A stretch of 40,642 nucleotides of DNA from an uncultured Pelagibacteraceae bacterium (GTDB lineage: Bacteria; Pseudomonadota; Alphaproteobacteria; Pelagibacterales; Pelagibacteraceae), in assembly GCA_902531885.1 (NCBI GenBank), contig CACAFZ010000004.1, positions 1 to 40,642 on the forward strand. The letters run 5' to 3'. The position numbers and the translations under genes were made by a program. This document shows, piece after piece, positions 1 through 7,890 of the stretch. Position 1 is the first letter of the stretch. Each line of letters begins with the position of its first letter. The notes under the pieces were generated by a model that was given only the letters and a program-made list of their open reading frames with translations, ran no database searches and had not been told where the DNA came from.

Positions 1-1043
1 GCTTTTTTCTTTTTATTCTTTTTCTTTTTATTTACTTTTTTCTCTTTTGTTTTCTTTTCTTTTATTACTTCTTTTTTCTCAATAGCTGGAGTTGTTTCAA
101 TCTCAGGAGTTTCTGGTTCTGCTATTTCTGGTTCTGCTATTTCAGTTTCTGTCGCTTCATCTGCTCCTTCAACTACATCTTCGCTTTCTATTTCCAGAGC
201 TTCCGCATCAGACAGCTCACCTCTCTCTTTAAGTAATACAATTCTTTTTTCTTTATCTTTTTTAAGGTTTTCTTTTATTATTGCTTTAATTTCTTCTTTT
301 TCAAAACCTTGTGCTTTTAATTCTTTTCTAATTTTTTTTCTAAGAGCCTTCTTTTCATCTTTTGATGCACCATCAAGTTTTGCAACTCTAAGTGCTTTCA
401 TTTTCTTTTTGAATTTTTTAAGTTGATTTTTTGAAACCTGTCTCGCTTTTGCAGGAGCTTTGCCGGCTTGCATACTTGTAAAACTATTTGGTTTGTTTAA
501 TAAAGTTTTTCCAAATTTGTTTCCAACCTCAACTGCTCCAGGTCTTAAGCCTAGTGTATTATTTTTTCCTGGTCCTATTAATAAAGTATCAGTTCTTTTC
601 TTCGAAACTAGTGTTTGAAATTCAGTTCCTCTAGATCCTAACGTTCCTTCTGGAACTTTAACAGTTAAGTTATCAGGATTTTTTTTACTTATTAATCCTG
701 AAATTACTTTTAAGCTTCCTTGCTTAACGCTCGCAACAATTTTACCGTCATTGGTGCTTGGATCATAAATAAAAGTGTCCATTACTACTTCAGAATCTGA
801 TCCAATAGTAAAAGTTGATTGATCTAATAGTAATATTTGAGTACCTGAATCTGCGCCAGATAATATGGTTTCACCTAAATAAATTTTATCACCAGTTTTT
901 AATTCTCTAGTTTGGGTTTTTACTGTTCCTGATATCGCTCCCAAAATTCCTATTAGTTGTTTTTCAACACTAATTTTTTCTGCTGCTTGTAGGTTAGAAA
1001 CCATAAGCATAAAACCAACAACTAATGATAGAATTTTTTTCAT
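1..1043 (-). CDS. FecR-domain secreted protein, cut by the left window edge
   Basis: Reading from the ATG at 1043 the frame stays open to the window edge for 347 codons, so the C-terminus is missing. Residues 1-20 form a signal peptide (MKKILS, hydrophobic core, then LQA before AEK). Residues about 35-150 look like a FecR domain: GD.I..GE.I.SG, then a TFTIG strand, an SVKQGSLKVISG strand and VRVP-like VKVPEGTLGSRGTEF. This is the stand-alone periplasmic FecR form rather than an anti-sigma factor with a membrane helix. After residue 200 the protein turns into a charged Lys/Glu-rich helical stretch, then a Pro-Glu segment repeating IAEPE, then a Lys-rich tail. It lies 110 bp downstream of the TPR/beta-barrel gene on the same strand and may be co-transcribed with it. 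FecR domains are thought to bind or sense at the envelope; no ligand can be inferred. Confidence 0.8.
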   Translation of the reverse strand, partial: MKKILSLVVGFMLMVSNLQAAEKISVEKQLIGILGAISGTVKTQTRELKTGDKIYLGETILSGADSGTQILLLDQSTFTIGSDSEVVMDTFIYDPSTNDGKIVASVKQGSLKVISGLISKKNPDNLTVKVPEGTLGSRGTEFQTLVSKKRTDTLLIGPGKNNTLGLRPGAVEVGNKFGKTLLNKPNSFTSMQAGKAPAKARQVSKNQLKKFKKKMKALRVAKLDGASKDEKKALRKKIRKELKAQGFEKEEIKAIIKENLKKDKEKRIVLLKERGELSDAEALEIESEDVVEGADEATETEIAEPEIAEPETPEIETTPAIEKKEVIKEKKTKEKKVNKKKKNKKKK

Positions 1044-1051
1044 AAAAAAAA

Positions 1052-1080
1052 ATTATATACCAATTTTTACGTGCTTATAA
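1052..1080 (-). promoter_or_regulatory. possible sigma-70-like promoter for the FecR gene
   Basis: On the minus strand TATAAT lies at 1057-1052, with TTATAA (4 of 6 against TTGACA) 17 bases upstream at 1080-1075. The predicted transcript would start within a few bases of the ATG at 1043, implying a leaderless or nearly leaderless mRNA. In DNA this AT-rich such matches arise by chance, so this is weak. Confidence 0.25.
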
Positions 1081-1153
1081 AGTTTTATTTGAACCAAATT
1101 GGGGCTCTTTTGCTGGGTTTTTTAACTAATATTATTAGAGAATTGTTAATATC

Positions 1154-2887
1154 TTATTTATTTAACTGAACTGACTTAGCAATACCAAATGAGAATGAAT
1201 CTGAAATATAGTCGTAGTTTATTATATTTGCTTCAGAAAATAATTTTTCATATGAAATAGTAAGCTCAATACTGTTAGTTGGATCAAGTGCAGGAAAAAT
1301 TTCACCTAAAGATTTAATCAACATAACATCAAAAGTATTTGTGTAATCGGATCTAATTCTGTTTTGATCTATACTTGTATCCACATGATAATAATCATTA
1401 AAACTTAAAGCTTCACCTACTGATACATAAGCCCATGGAAATGCAAAATTAAATCTATAACTAAAATCATATGTTGCAACATCATTAGTTCCATCTACTG
1501 CTTCAGAGACACTAAATCCTAAACCAGTTTCTGAAGAAACGAGTTCATTAATTGCTATGCCATAAGCAAGTGAAATACCATGACCAATTGCATTAGTATT
1601 ATGAGCTGTTGTATCTTCTGAGTTCATATTACCCCTTGCATCAGAATAACTATAACCATAACTAAAAGAATGTCGATTTACTGCAAAAGATCCTGACAAT
1701 CCTGCCGCCATCGAAAAACTGTCTGCATCTTCATCGTAATCCACTTTTCCAAATGAAACATTAGAACTTAAAGATTGGTTTTTAAACATTGTATCAAAAC
1801 CTAAATACAAACTATAGCTTTGGAAATCGTCTGATGTTTCGTCATCTTGTCTTGACTCAGTGAAAGATGGAAGAATTGTTAATGAAGATTTTTCAGTTAA
1901 AGCTCTCACTGCAGTCAAGCCTAAAGTTCCAGTATATGTTCTGTCTACTCTTGCTGTATTAAATTCTGACATTTCGTTAGAACTTAATTTTTTTCTTGTT
2001 TTTGAAACAGAGTTAACATTATTATTTTGAATTCCTCCAAGATTAAAATCAGCAGCAATATACCATCGCTTCGGTGCACCCCTTGCTTTCATTTCTTCTT
2101 CAATTTGATTGACTACTTCTAAATCTTCAGCAGTTACATCTTCGTTATTTTTTATCTCTTCAATTACTGTTAAAGCTTTATTAGGCGAGTCAGCAGAAAC
2201 AAGTACAGAAAGTAAGTAAAGTTTTATTTCAAGATTATCAGGATATAACATGTTCAATCTTTCAAGGGTCGCTATAGTTTGTTTAAAATTTCCAACATCA
2301 CTCTGTTGTTTTGCATATTTTAAATTTAAATCTAAATCGTTTGGATTTTGCAGTATCTGCATATAAGTTATATTTTTATCAGAAGAACCTGGAATTAAAG
2401 TTTCCTCTCCATTGATTATAATCGATTTGGCTTTGGTATCTGCGGCTAATTTAATAGTTTCTTCTACTTTAGGTGCATCAATAATAATATCTTTTTTTAC
2501 AGTTTCTTTAATTTCTATTCTTTCCTCATTAAAACTAAAATCATTATCAATAATTTTGGCAATAATCATTTCTTCTTCTTTTAGTAATTTGTCTTTATTG
2601 GTTATTTCTTCTACTTTAAGAACAGCTTGTTCTTTAGTATTTTTGTATTTAATTTTACTATTATTTTTTATGAATTTTTTTTCAAAAATTTCTGAATTTA
2701 ATTTAGGAACTTTGTAAGATATATTAGAAAAATTATCACTAAAAGCTCCTACGGGAATAGATCGCATTGTTTCGGAGAATAAAGATATTAAAGCAACAAT
2801 AAATAAAACTGGGAGTATTCCAGTTGATTTATTTTCCTTTTTTAAAGATTTTTTTCTTTTTATTCTTTTTTTCCACTTTTTATTCAT
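1154..2887 (-). CDS. TPR-containing outer-membrane beta-barrel protein
   Basis: The 577-residue protein begins with a strongly basic segment (residues 1-20) and one hydrophobic helix at about 23-40, acting as an uncleaved anchor or long signal. Residues 60-165 are charged and probably disordered. Residues 178-268 resemble two TPR-like helical pairs (LKYAKQQSDVGNFKQTIATL, then LYPDNLEIKLYLLSVLVSA). From about 275 to 577 the sequence alternates aromatic and polar residues in amphipathic strands such as WYIAADFNLGG, typical of an outer-membrane barrel. The TPR-plus-barrel plan recalls Slam/DUF560-type proteins, which help surface proteins emerge, but that match is not proven. The C-terminus (SVQLNK) lacks the usual terminal aromatic. 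The neighbouring FecR gene is a recurring partner of such barrels. Function unknown. Confidence 0.75.
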   Translation of the reverse strand: MNKKWKKRIKRKKSLKKENKSTGILPVLFIVALISLFSETMRSIPVGAFSDNFSNISYKVPKLNSEIFEKKFIKNNSKIKYKNTKEQAVLKVEEITNKDKLLKEEEMIIAKIIDNDFSFNEERIEIKETVKKDIIIDAPKVEETIKLAADTKAKSIIINGEETLIPGSSDKNITYMQILQNPNDLDLNLKYAKQQSDVGNFKQTIATLERLNMLYPDNLEIKLYLLSVLVSADSPNKALTVIEEIKNNEDVTAEDLEVVNQIEEEMKARGAPKRWYIAADFNLGGIQNNNVNSVSKTRKKLSSNEMSEFNTARVDRTYTGTLGLTAVRALTEKSSLTILPSFTESRQDDETSDDFQSYSLYLGFDTMFKNQSLSSNVSFGKVDYDEDADSFSMAAGLSGSFAVNRHSFSYGYSYSDARGNMNSEDTTAHNTNAIGHGISLAYGIAINELVSSETGLGFSVSEAVDGTNDVATYDFSYRFNFAFPWAYVSVGEALSFNDYYHVDTSIDQNRIRSDYTNTFDVMLIKSLGEIFPALDPTNSIELTISYEKLFSEANIINYDYISDSFSFGIAKSVQLNK

Positions 2888-3017
2888 TGAGATGAATAAA
2901 GCATGTTTTAAAAAAAAATGGAACTATATATAAATTTGAGAACTCCTCATTTTATTAGCTTTGCTTTTCCAAGCCCCATTTTGTGTCAATTTAATAGAAA
3001 ATTATTGAATTATTTTG

Positions 3018-3458
3018 CTAACAATCATCATCATTTAAGATGCCTGATTGTGTTAAAGCTAATTTGCAGCCACCGTCATTTTCAGCAAACAATGTATATC
3101 CACCACCACTTGCTACTATACACATTTCAAATCCGTTTGCAGTGGTTATAACGTCTTCGCCTACTATTGCGCCATCAGCGTTTTCTCCTTTTGGAAAAAG
3201 TTCTTTTTCAATGTTTGCTGACGTAGTTGCGGTTGGTTCGCATGTTGTACCTGCTGTGGTTACGTAATAGCCACCTACATTTGAAAGATACTCTGTTTGC
3301 ATCAGAGCAATTTGCTGCATAATACTTTTTGTTGAACTTACTTTTGCTGATTCTGTATAGCCAGTATAGGATACAATACCAACAGCAGACAAAATTCCAA
3401 TTATTGCAACGACTACTAAAAGCTCCACTAAAGTAAATCCGGAACTTTTAGTAGTCAT
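3018..3458 (-). CDS. type IV pilin, second of two
   Basis: The 146-residue protein has a class IIIa prepilin leader, MTTKSSG, cut before Phe8, followed by FTLVELLVVVAIIGI with the essential Glu at mature position 5 (Glu12). The hydrophobic helix runs to about residue 30 and then passes into a pilin-type helix (YTGYTESAK). The globular part holds four cysteines (73, 113, 131, 146); Cys131 and Cys146 bracket a C-terminal D-loop as in classic pilins. The gene follows the other pilin by 33 bp on the same strand, so the two are probably one transcript. It is processed by the prepilin peptidase at 17195 and assembled by the machinery at 4874-13013. It could be a second major pilin or an abundant minor one; the sequence does not decide. 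Confidence 0.92.
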   Translation of the reverse strand: MTTKSSGFTLVELLVVVAIIGILSAVGIVSYTGYTESAKVSSTKSIMQQIALMQTEYLSNVGGYYVTTAGTTCEPTATTSANIEKELFPKGENADGAIVGEDVITTANGFEMCIVASGGGYTLFAENDGGCKLALTQSGILNDDDC

Positions 3459-3491
3459 AAATTTTTATACTAAGTTAAACTTCTTAAATAA

Positions 3492-4004
3492 CTACTCGAC
3501 AGTTACAGTGTTTTTCATAGATGAATCGTCATCATCTTTTACACAAGCTGGTGTATCACCTATTTCATCAAAACAAGTTTCTATAGTTATAACTTTAGAA
3601 GCTTCTTGAACGTTAGTCTGACCTAATACTAAATCAGATTCTGCTTTTACAGCTACGTTTCCTGTTGAATAAGAATTTTTAAAGTCCGACAAAGCACTTG
3701 CTGCTGCAGCTGGTACTCCAGAGGCTGCTGAACCACATTCATAACCTGCCGTAGTTGTTACAGCATCATCACCTGTTCCAGTAGTAGTTGTTTCGCCTAA
3801 CATTACTTTATCTTCTCCCATGTTACATTTTGCTAATTCAGCAGCGATAAATTTTGTTACCGCGGCATGATTAGATTTCGTAGCATTCTTTTTTGCTCCT
3901 GAAGTGTAACCTTGGTAAGCAACAGTTCCAACGGCTGCCAGAATTCCAATAATTGCAACTACAACTAATAATTCTATTAACGTAAAACCTTTATTATTTT
4001 TCAT
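3492..4004 (-). CDS. pilA: type IV major pilin (PilA/PilE family)
   Basis: Prepilin leader MKNNKG, cleavage before Phe7, then FTLIELLVVVAIIGILAAVG with Glu11 at mature position 5. Total length 170 residues, normal for a type IVa pilin. Four cysteines (60, 90, 144, 154) could form two disulphides; the last pair delimits a short D-loop, followed by an acidic tail with DDDD. The middle is rich in Thr, Gly and Ala (ETTTTGTGDD) and probably forms an exposed loop. A clear ribosome site, GGACGGG, precedes the ATG at 4004, unlike most genes here, which fits a highly expressed subunit. It is the first gene of a two-pilin unit and is divergent from the STAS/kinase pair. Which pilin is the main fibre subunit is inferred from position and ribosome site. 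Confidence 0.92.
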   Translation of the reverse strand: MKNNKGFTLIELLVVVAIIGILAAVGTVAYQGYTSGAKKNATKSNHAAVTKFIAAELAKCNMGEDKVMLGETTTTGTGDDAVTTTAGYECGSAASGVPAAAASALSDFKNSYSTGNVAVKAESDLVLGQTNVQEASKVITIETCFDEIGDTPACVKDDDDSSMKNTVTVE

Positions 4005-4045
4005 TTTCCCGTCCTTTTTTTTTAATAAGTAATCTTTATTTATTC

Positions 4046-4067
4046 TATAGTATTAGTAAATACTATA
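4046..4067. promoter_or_regulatory. perfect inverted repeat in the pilin/STAS divergent spacer
   Basis: Nine-base arms TATAGTATT and AATACTATA are exact reverse complements separated by four bases. The repeat lies 42-63 bases upstream of the pilin ATG and 98 or more upstream of the STAS ATG, and overlaps the best pilin -10 candidate. The geometry suits an operator for a dimeric regulator; no protein is assigned. Confidence 0.5.
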
Positions 4068-4074
4068 AAATCAA
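4047..4074 (-). promoter_or_regulatory. candidate promoter of the two-pilin unit
   Basis: On the minus strand TTGATT at 4074-4069 is followed after 16 bases by TACTAT at 4052-4047, each matching 4 of 6 consensus bases. Transcription would begin near 4040, giving a leader of about 36 bases with the GGACGGG ribosome site. The inverted repeat at 4046-4067 fills the spacer and -10, so binding there should block polymerase. Confidence 0.35.
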
Positions 4075-4092
4075 AGATATTGGTAATAAATT

Positions 4093-4117
4093 TAGACAAT
4101 AGCCCATAATGGGTCTA
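4093..4117. promoter_or_regulatory. dyad symmetry upstream of the STAS gene
   Basis: CCCAT and ATGGG are inverted around one base at 4103-4113, and outside them TAGAC (4093-4097) pairs with GTCTA (4113-4117) off-centre. TAGACA (4093) and TCTAAT (4114), 15 bases apart, could also be a poor promoter for the STAS/kinase pair. Either reading is tentative. Confidence 0.28.
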
Positions 4118-4164
4118 ATTTTGTATATTTTAATAATTCTTATTTATGTTATCAGTAATTCACA

Positions 4165-4464
4165 ATGACTTATAAGGTTACAGAAGATGGCAACGTCAGT
4201 ACAGTCTTTCTAAATGGTGAGATTGACATGGATGTTACAGATAAGGCCAAAGAAGTTATTTTACCAATAGTAGATTCTGGGAAAGAAGTTCATTTAAACT
4301 TAAAAGACGTGCAATATATGGATTCATCTGGAATTTCAGTTTTAATAGAAAGTCATCAAAGAGCATTAGAAAAAAACACAAAAGTAGTAATTAAAGAAGT
4401 AAGCAAATCTGTTTTAAAAGTAATTATGATGGCAAAACTTGAACAGATACTTAACCTTGAATAA
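4165..4464 (+). CDS. STAS-domain anti-sigma factor antagonist (RsbV/SpoIIAA-like)
   Basis: The 99-residue protein is a single STAS domain. Residues 8-24 give the first strands (VSTVFLNGEIDMDVTD), 42-50 the strand VHLNLKDVQ, and 52-56 the hallmark MDSSGI loop, where Ser54 or Ser55 aligns with the serine that the partner kinase phosphorylates. In the family the unphosphorylated form binds the switch kinase and frees its target; the phosphorylated form lets go. The stop overlaps the next gene's start (TAATG), so the two are translationally coupled. The phosphatase that would reactivate it is probably the SpoIIE-type protein at 15751-17031. No sigma factor is visible in the window, so the downstream target, pilus-related or not, is unknown. 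Confidence 0.9.
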   Translation: MTYKVTEDGNVSTVFLNGEIDMDVTDKAKEVILPIVDSGKEVHLNLKDVQYMDSSGISVLIESHQRALEKNTKVVIKEVSKSVLKVIMMAKLEQILNLE

Positions 4465-4877
4465 TGAACCTTTCAGAGTCAAAAGATTTTCTTGTAAGCA
4501 CTGCAAGCCTTAAAGAGGTTAGAGTTTTCTCAAGAGATGTATTTGAAAAAATAAATATACCACAAGATCAAAAAGATGAGCTAGTCCTAGCAATTGCAGA
4601 AGCTGCGCAAAACATAGTTAAGCATGGATATAAAGGAATTAAAGAAACAACTGACAGAATGGAAATTAAAATATCGCTAAAAAATGATGAATTAGAAATA
4701 GGTTTTTTTGACAAAGGGAAAAAGGTAGTTCCAGAAAATATTCAGCATAGAAAATTAGATGATATTAAACCAGGCGGTTTGGGAACTTTTTTTATAAAAC
4801 AAATTATGGACAATGCGGTATTTAAAAAAGATCAAACTGGTTGGGTAAACCATTTGATATTGACGAAAAAAATCTAA
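4464..4877 (+). CDS. HATPase switch kinase (RsbW/SpoIIAB-like anti-sigma factor)
   Basis: The 137-residue single-domain GHKL ATPase has an N-box with Glu46 and Asn50 (AIAEAAQNIVKHGY), a G1-type FFDKG with Asp83, and a Gly-rich G2 lid GGLGTFF at 104-110. Such proteins use ATP to phosphorylate the serine of the cognate STAS protein, here the upstream gene, and sequester a sigma factor or other target. Start and upstream stop share TAATG. Its stop codon overlaps the convergent pilC stop by three bases (the genes share 4874-4877), so any terminator for either gene would sit inside the other. No transmembrane segment is present, so it is cytosolic. Confidence 0.9.
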   Translation: MNLSESKDFLVSTASLKEVRVFSRDVFEKINIPQDQKDELVLAIAEAAQNIVKHGYKGIKETTDRMEIKISLKNDELEIGFFDKGKKVVPENIQHRKLDDIKPGGLGTFFIKQIMDNAVFKKDQTGWVNHLILTKKI

Positions 4878-6124
4878 CCTATTAAAGCTCCAACATTAAA
4901 TATCGGTGAATACATCGCAATCATTAATCCACCTATCATTATTCCCATAAATACAATCATAATAGGTTCAATCAAACTCGACATATTATCAACGGTACCA
5001 TCAAATTCTTCTTCGTAATATGATGCAACTGATCCAAACATTTCGTCTAATTGTCCAGTTTGTTCACCAACAGAAATTAATTGGCTAAACGTTGGTGGAA
5101 ACAAAGGTTCCTTTAAAAAAAGTTTTGTTAAAGTATCTCCTGAAAATACTCCTTTTTTAACATTTTCTAAAGCTTCGGTTACAACCATATTATTACTTAC
5201 TGATTTTGCTATTTCTAAACTTTCTAACAAATTAACACCAGCAGCACTAAGATTTCCTAAAATCAAAGATATCCTTGCAAGCAAAGATTTTAAAATCATA
5301 TCTCCAAATACTGGTAATTTTAAAACTTGTTTGTGCCACTTATATCGAAAGGTTGCATTCTTTGTTGTTAAATATCTAAAACCAAAAACAAAAACTATTA
5401 TTGATATAAGCATGATAAATCCCCCTGTACCTCTTAGAAAATCACTCATAGCCATAATAACAGCAGTTGGCTTAGGTAGCGCTATTCCCATCCCATCATA
5501 CATTTTAGCAAATACTGGTACGACTTTAATTAACATAAAAGCACTAACGGTAATGGCAACAGAAAACATTATTCCAGGATACATTAGTGCTCCCTTAATT
5601 TTCTTTTTAATTTTTTCTTTTTTTTCTAGTGAATCAACAATTTTTAATAGGAACACATCTAGTTTACCACTGGCTTCACCGGCTTTGATTAGGTTTACAT
5701 AAACATTATCAAAGTACTGAGGATATTTTTCAAAACATTTTGATAATGTTACACCGCCTTCAAGACTTTTTCTTATATCTTCAATTATTTCTTTAATTCC
5801 AGGATTTTCAAGTTGGTCTCTTAACATTCCAAGAACTTCCAATATTGGAAGGCCTGCTTTAACCATTGTTGCAAATTGTTTTGAAAAAATAAGTATATCT
5901 TCTACTTTTGGTTTCTTTTTTCCTCCAAAACTAGAAAATAATCCACCACCTTTGCCTTTGGCTTTGGATTTTTCTTCACCTTTTTTTTTCTTTGATTTAA
6001 TTAAGTTTGTAATGATTATTTTTTTTTCTTTAAGCTTATGCGAAGCCTCATCTTGGTTTAAAGCTTCAATATCACCCTCAACATATTTGCCTTCTGAAAT
6101 ACCTTTGTATGTAAATAATTCCAT
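4874..6124 (-). CDS. pilC: type IV pilus inner-membrane platform protein PilC
   Basis: At 416 residues it has the standard length for PilC/GspF. Residues 1-45 form the small N-terminal domain (FTYKGISEGKYVEGDIEA), followed by a Lys/Gly-rich linker at 43-75. Two GspF cytoplasmic helical domains follow: the first at 80-200 (FSKQFATMVKAGLPILEVL, LIKAGEASGKLD), the second at about 280-385 (LISVGEQTGQLDEMF). Membrane helices lie near 185-210, 235-255 and 385-410. PilC anchors the pilus base and couples the ATPases PilB and PilT to pilin insertion and extraction. It is the last gene of the assembly operon, 11 bp after pilB, and ends inside the convergent kinase gene's stop. Confidence 0.95.
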   Translation of the reverse strand: MELFTYKGISEGKYVEGDIEALNQDEASHKLKEKKIIITNLIKSKKKKGEEKSKAKGKGGGLFSSFGGKKKPKVEDILIFSKQFATMVKAGLPILEVLGMLRDQLENPGIKEIIEDIRKSLEGGVTLSKCFEKYPQYFDNVYVNLIKAGEASGKLDVFLLKIVDSLEKKEKIKKKIKGALMYPGIMFSVAITVSAFMLIKVVPVFAKMYDGMGIALPKPTAVIMAMSDFLRGTGGFIMLISIIVFVFGFRYLTTKNATFRYKWHKQVLKLPVFGDMILKSLLARISLILGNLSAAGVNLLESLEIAKSVSNNMVVTEALENVKKGVFSGDTLTKLFLKEPLFPPTFSQLISVGEQTGQLDEMFGSVASYYEEEFDGTVDNMSSLIEPIMIVFMGIMIGGLMIAMYSPIFNVGALIG

Positions 6125-6135
6125 TTTTTAGTTAA

Positions 6136-7890
6136 TTATGAAGATAATACACGCTCAAATTCTCTAAAGCTAAGCTCGCCATTTGCAATCATTCTTCTTC
6201 CCATGTCTTGCATAGTTTGAAATCCTTCTTTTATTGCAATTTCCTTTAGCTCAGGAGTAGTGGCTTGTCTAAGTATGGCTTCTTTAATTGGTTTAGTAAC
6301 CACTAAAATTTCATAAATTCCTTGTCTTCCCTTGTAGCCTGAGTCTTTACATTTTGGACAGCCTTTTCCTTTAATAGCTTTTACTCTTGATGCTTGTTCA
6401 GGAGAAAAACCTAAATCAGTTAAAACTTTTGGAGTAACATCATCATCAGGAACTCTACATTCCTTACAATTTTTTCTTGCAAGTCTCTGTGCTAATACCA
6501 TTTGGGTTGCAGCACTAATTAAATAATCAGGCGTTCCCATATTTTGTAATCTTGTAATTGTGCTTGGTGCATCATTCGTGTGAAGTGTACTAAAAACTAA
6601 GTGTCCAGTAAGCGCAGCTTTTAATCCAATATCAACCGTTTCCTTATCTCTCATCTCTCCAACTAAAATTATTTCTGGGTCTTGACGAAGAAAAGATCTT
6701 AATGCGGCCGAAAAAGTTAGGCCTATATCATCTTTAATTTGAACTTGTCCAACCCCAGGTAACTCATACTCTACAGGATCTTCTGCAGTTAAAATATTCA
6801 AATGTGGTTGACTTACTTCTTTAAGAATACTGTACAAGGTTGTTGATTTTCCTGAACCAGTAGGGCCTGTTACAAGAATTAGTCCTTGAGTGCTATGAAT
6901 TGCTTTTCTTAAACTTTTTAAATCAGCATCTTCAAAATTCAATTGTTCAAGAGTTATATCTCCTGCGTCTTTATTTAGTACCCGCATAACAATTCTTTCA
7001 TTACTAGCGGTCGGTAAAATAGATAATCGTAAATCGACAACCTTACCATCTATTTTAAAATTAATTGCACCATCTTGTGGTAATCTTCTTTCTGCAATAT
7101 CTAGTTTACCCATTATTTTAAAACGAGTTACTACCGCACCGTAATTATCATGAAGAAATTTTCTGTATTGTTCCTGTTCTTGCAGCATACCGTCTGCACG
7201 ATAACGAACTCTTGAAGAAAATCTATATGGTTCAATGTGAATATCACTAACACCAGATTTAATTGCATCAGCCACAACTGCTGTACTGAACTTTATAACT
7301 TCAGACTCATTTTCTAGCGCTTCAATATCTTCCTCAGGTGGTTTTTCAAGAACCTCTCCTGCGTCACCCAAATCAGAATCGAAAGTTTTAGTTTTTTCTT
7401 TTGCTACATTTTCTTCTCTAATTTTTGCAGTAGTTATATCTCCACTTTGACTTAATAGTTTTTCAATAAAATCAGAAATTTGTGAAACTTTAGCAGCGTG
7501 TAATTCAATATTTTTTTTTGTAATAGCTTTTAAATTTCTCATTAAACCAAGTTTTGAACTATCTGAAATTGCAATATGAAGAGTTTTGCCATCTACTTTA
7601 AATGGTGCAACAAAATTCATATTTATGTAATTTGAAGGAAGTACTGTTTTTATTTCATCACTAATTTGAGCTTTTGTTAAATCTACAACTTCTAGATTTT
7701 GTTCTTTAACCAAAACATCTAAAATTTTATTTTCATCGGTTAACTTAAGTTCAAAAACAGCATCTATCTGAGATTTTTTGCCTTCACTACTTAATTTCTT
7801 TATATTTGGTAAATCTTTTCCTGATATAATGTCATGGTCAATCAATACATTAATAAGGTTTATTTCACTTTCTCTACTAATTTTAAGCAT
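6136..7890 (-). CDS. pilB: type IV pilus extension ATPase PilB
   Basis: The 584-residue hexameric ATPase powers pilin polymerisation. The N-terminal GspE/MshEN-like domain spans 1-145 and lacks the RLGxxL signature of the cyclic-di-GMP-binding version, so control by that messenger is doubtful. The ATPase core shows Walker A GPTGSGKST (342-350), an Asp box TAEDPVEY (368-375), Walker B EIILVGEMRD (406-415) and a His box around GHLVFSTLHTND (429-440). Zinc cysteines 475/478 and 511/514 form the CxxC pair typical of extension ATPases and absent from PilT. Its ATG overlaps the pilQ stop (TAATG), so it is co-translated with the secretin. Confidence 0.96.
   Translation of the reverse strand: MLKISRESEINLINVLIDHDIISGKDLPNIKKLSSEGKKSQIDAVFELKLTDENKILDVLVKEQNLEVVDLTKAQISDEIKTVLPSNYINMNFVAPFKVDGKTLHIAISDSSKLGLMRNLKAITKKNIELHAAKVSQISDFIEKLLSQSGDITTAKIREENVAKEKTKTFDSDLGDAGEVLEKPPEEDIEALENESEVIKFSTAVVADAIKSGVSDIHIEPYRFSSRVRYRADGMLQEQEQYRKFLHDNYGAVVTRFKIMGKLDIAERRLPQDGAINFKIDGKVVDLRLSILPTASNERIVMRVLNKDAGDITLEQLNFEDADLKSLRKAIHSTQGLILVTGPTGSGKSTTLYSILKEVSQPHLNILTAEDPVEYELPGVGQVQIKDDIGLTFSAALRSFLRQDPEIILVGEMRDKETVDIGLKAALTGHLVFSTLHTNDAPSTITRLQNMGTPDYLISAATQMVLAQRLARKNCKECRVPDDDVTPKVLTDLGFSPEQASRVKAIKGKGCPKCKDSGYKGRQGIYEILVVTKPIKEAILRQATTPELKEIAIKEGFQTMQDMGRRMIANGELSFREFERVLSS

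Noticed and set aside
3040..3267. 75-residue open frame opposite the second pilin
   Set aside because: Antisense to a clear pilin with leader and Glu5; composition and hydrophobicity look like a reverse shadow.
6136..7890. Cyclic-di-GMP-binding N-terminus on PilB
   Set aside because: The RLGxxL signature with its Arg and Gly is absent from the MshEN-like region.
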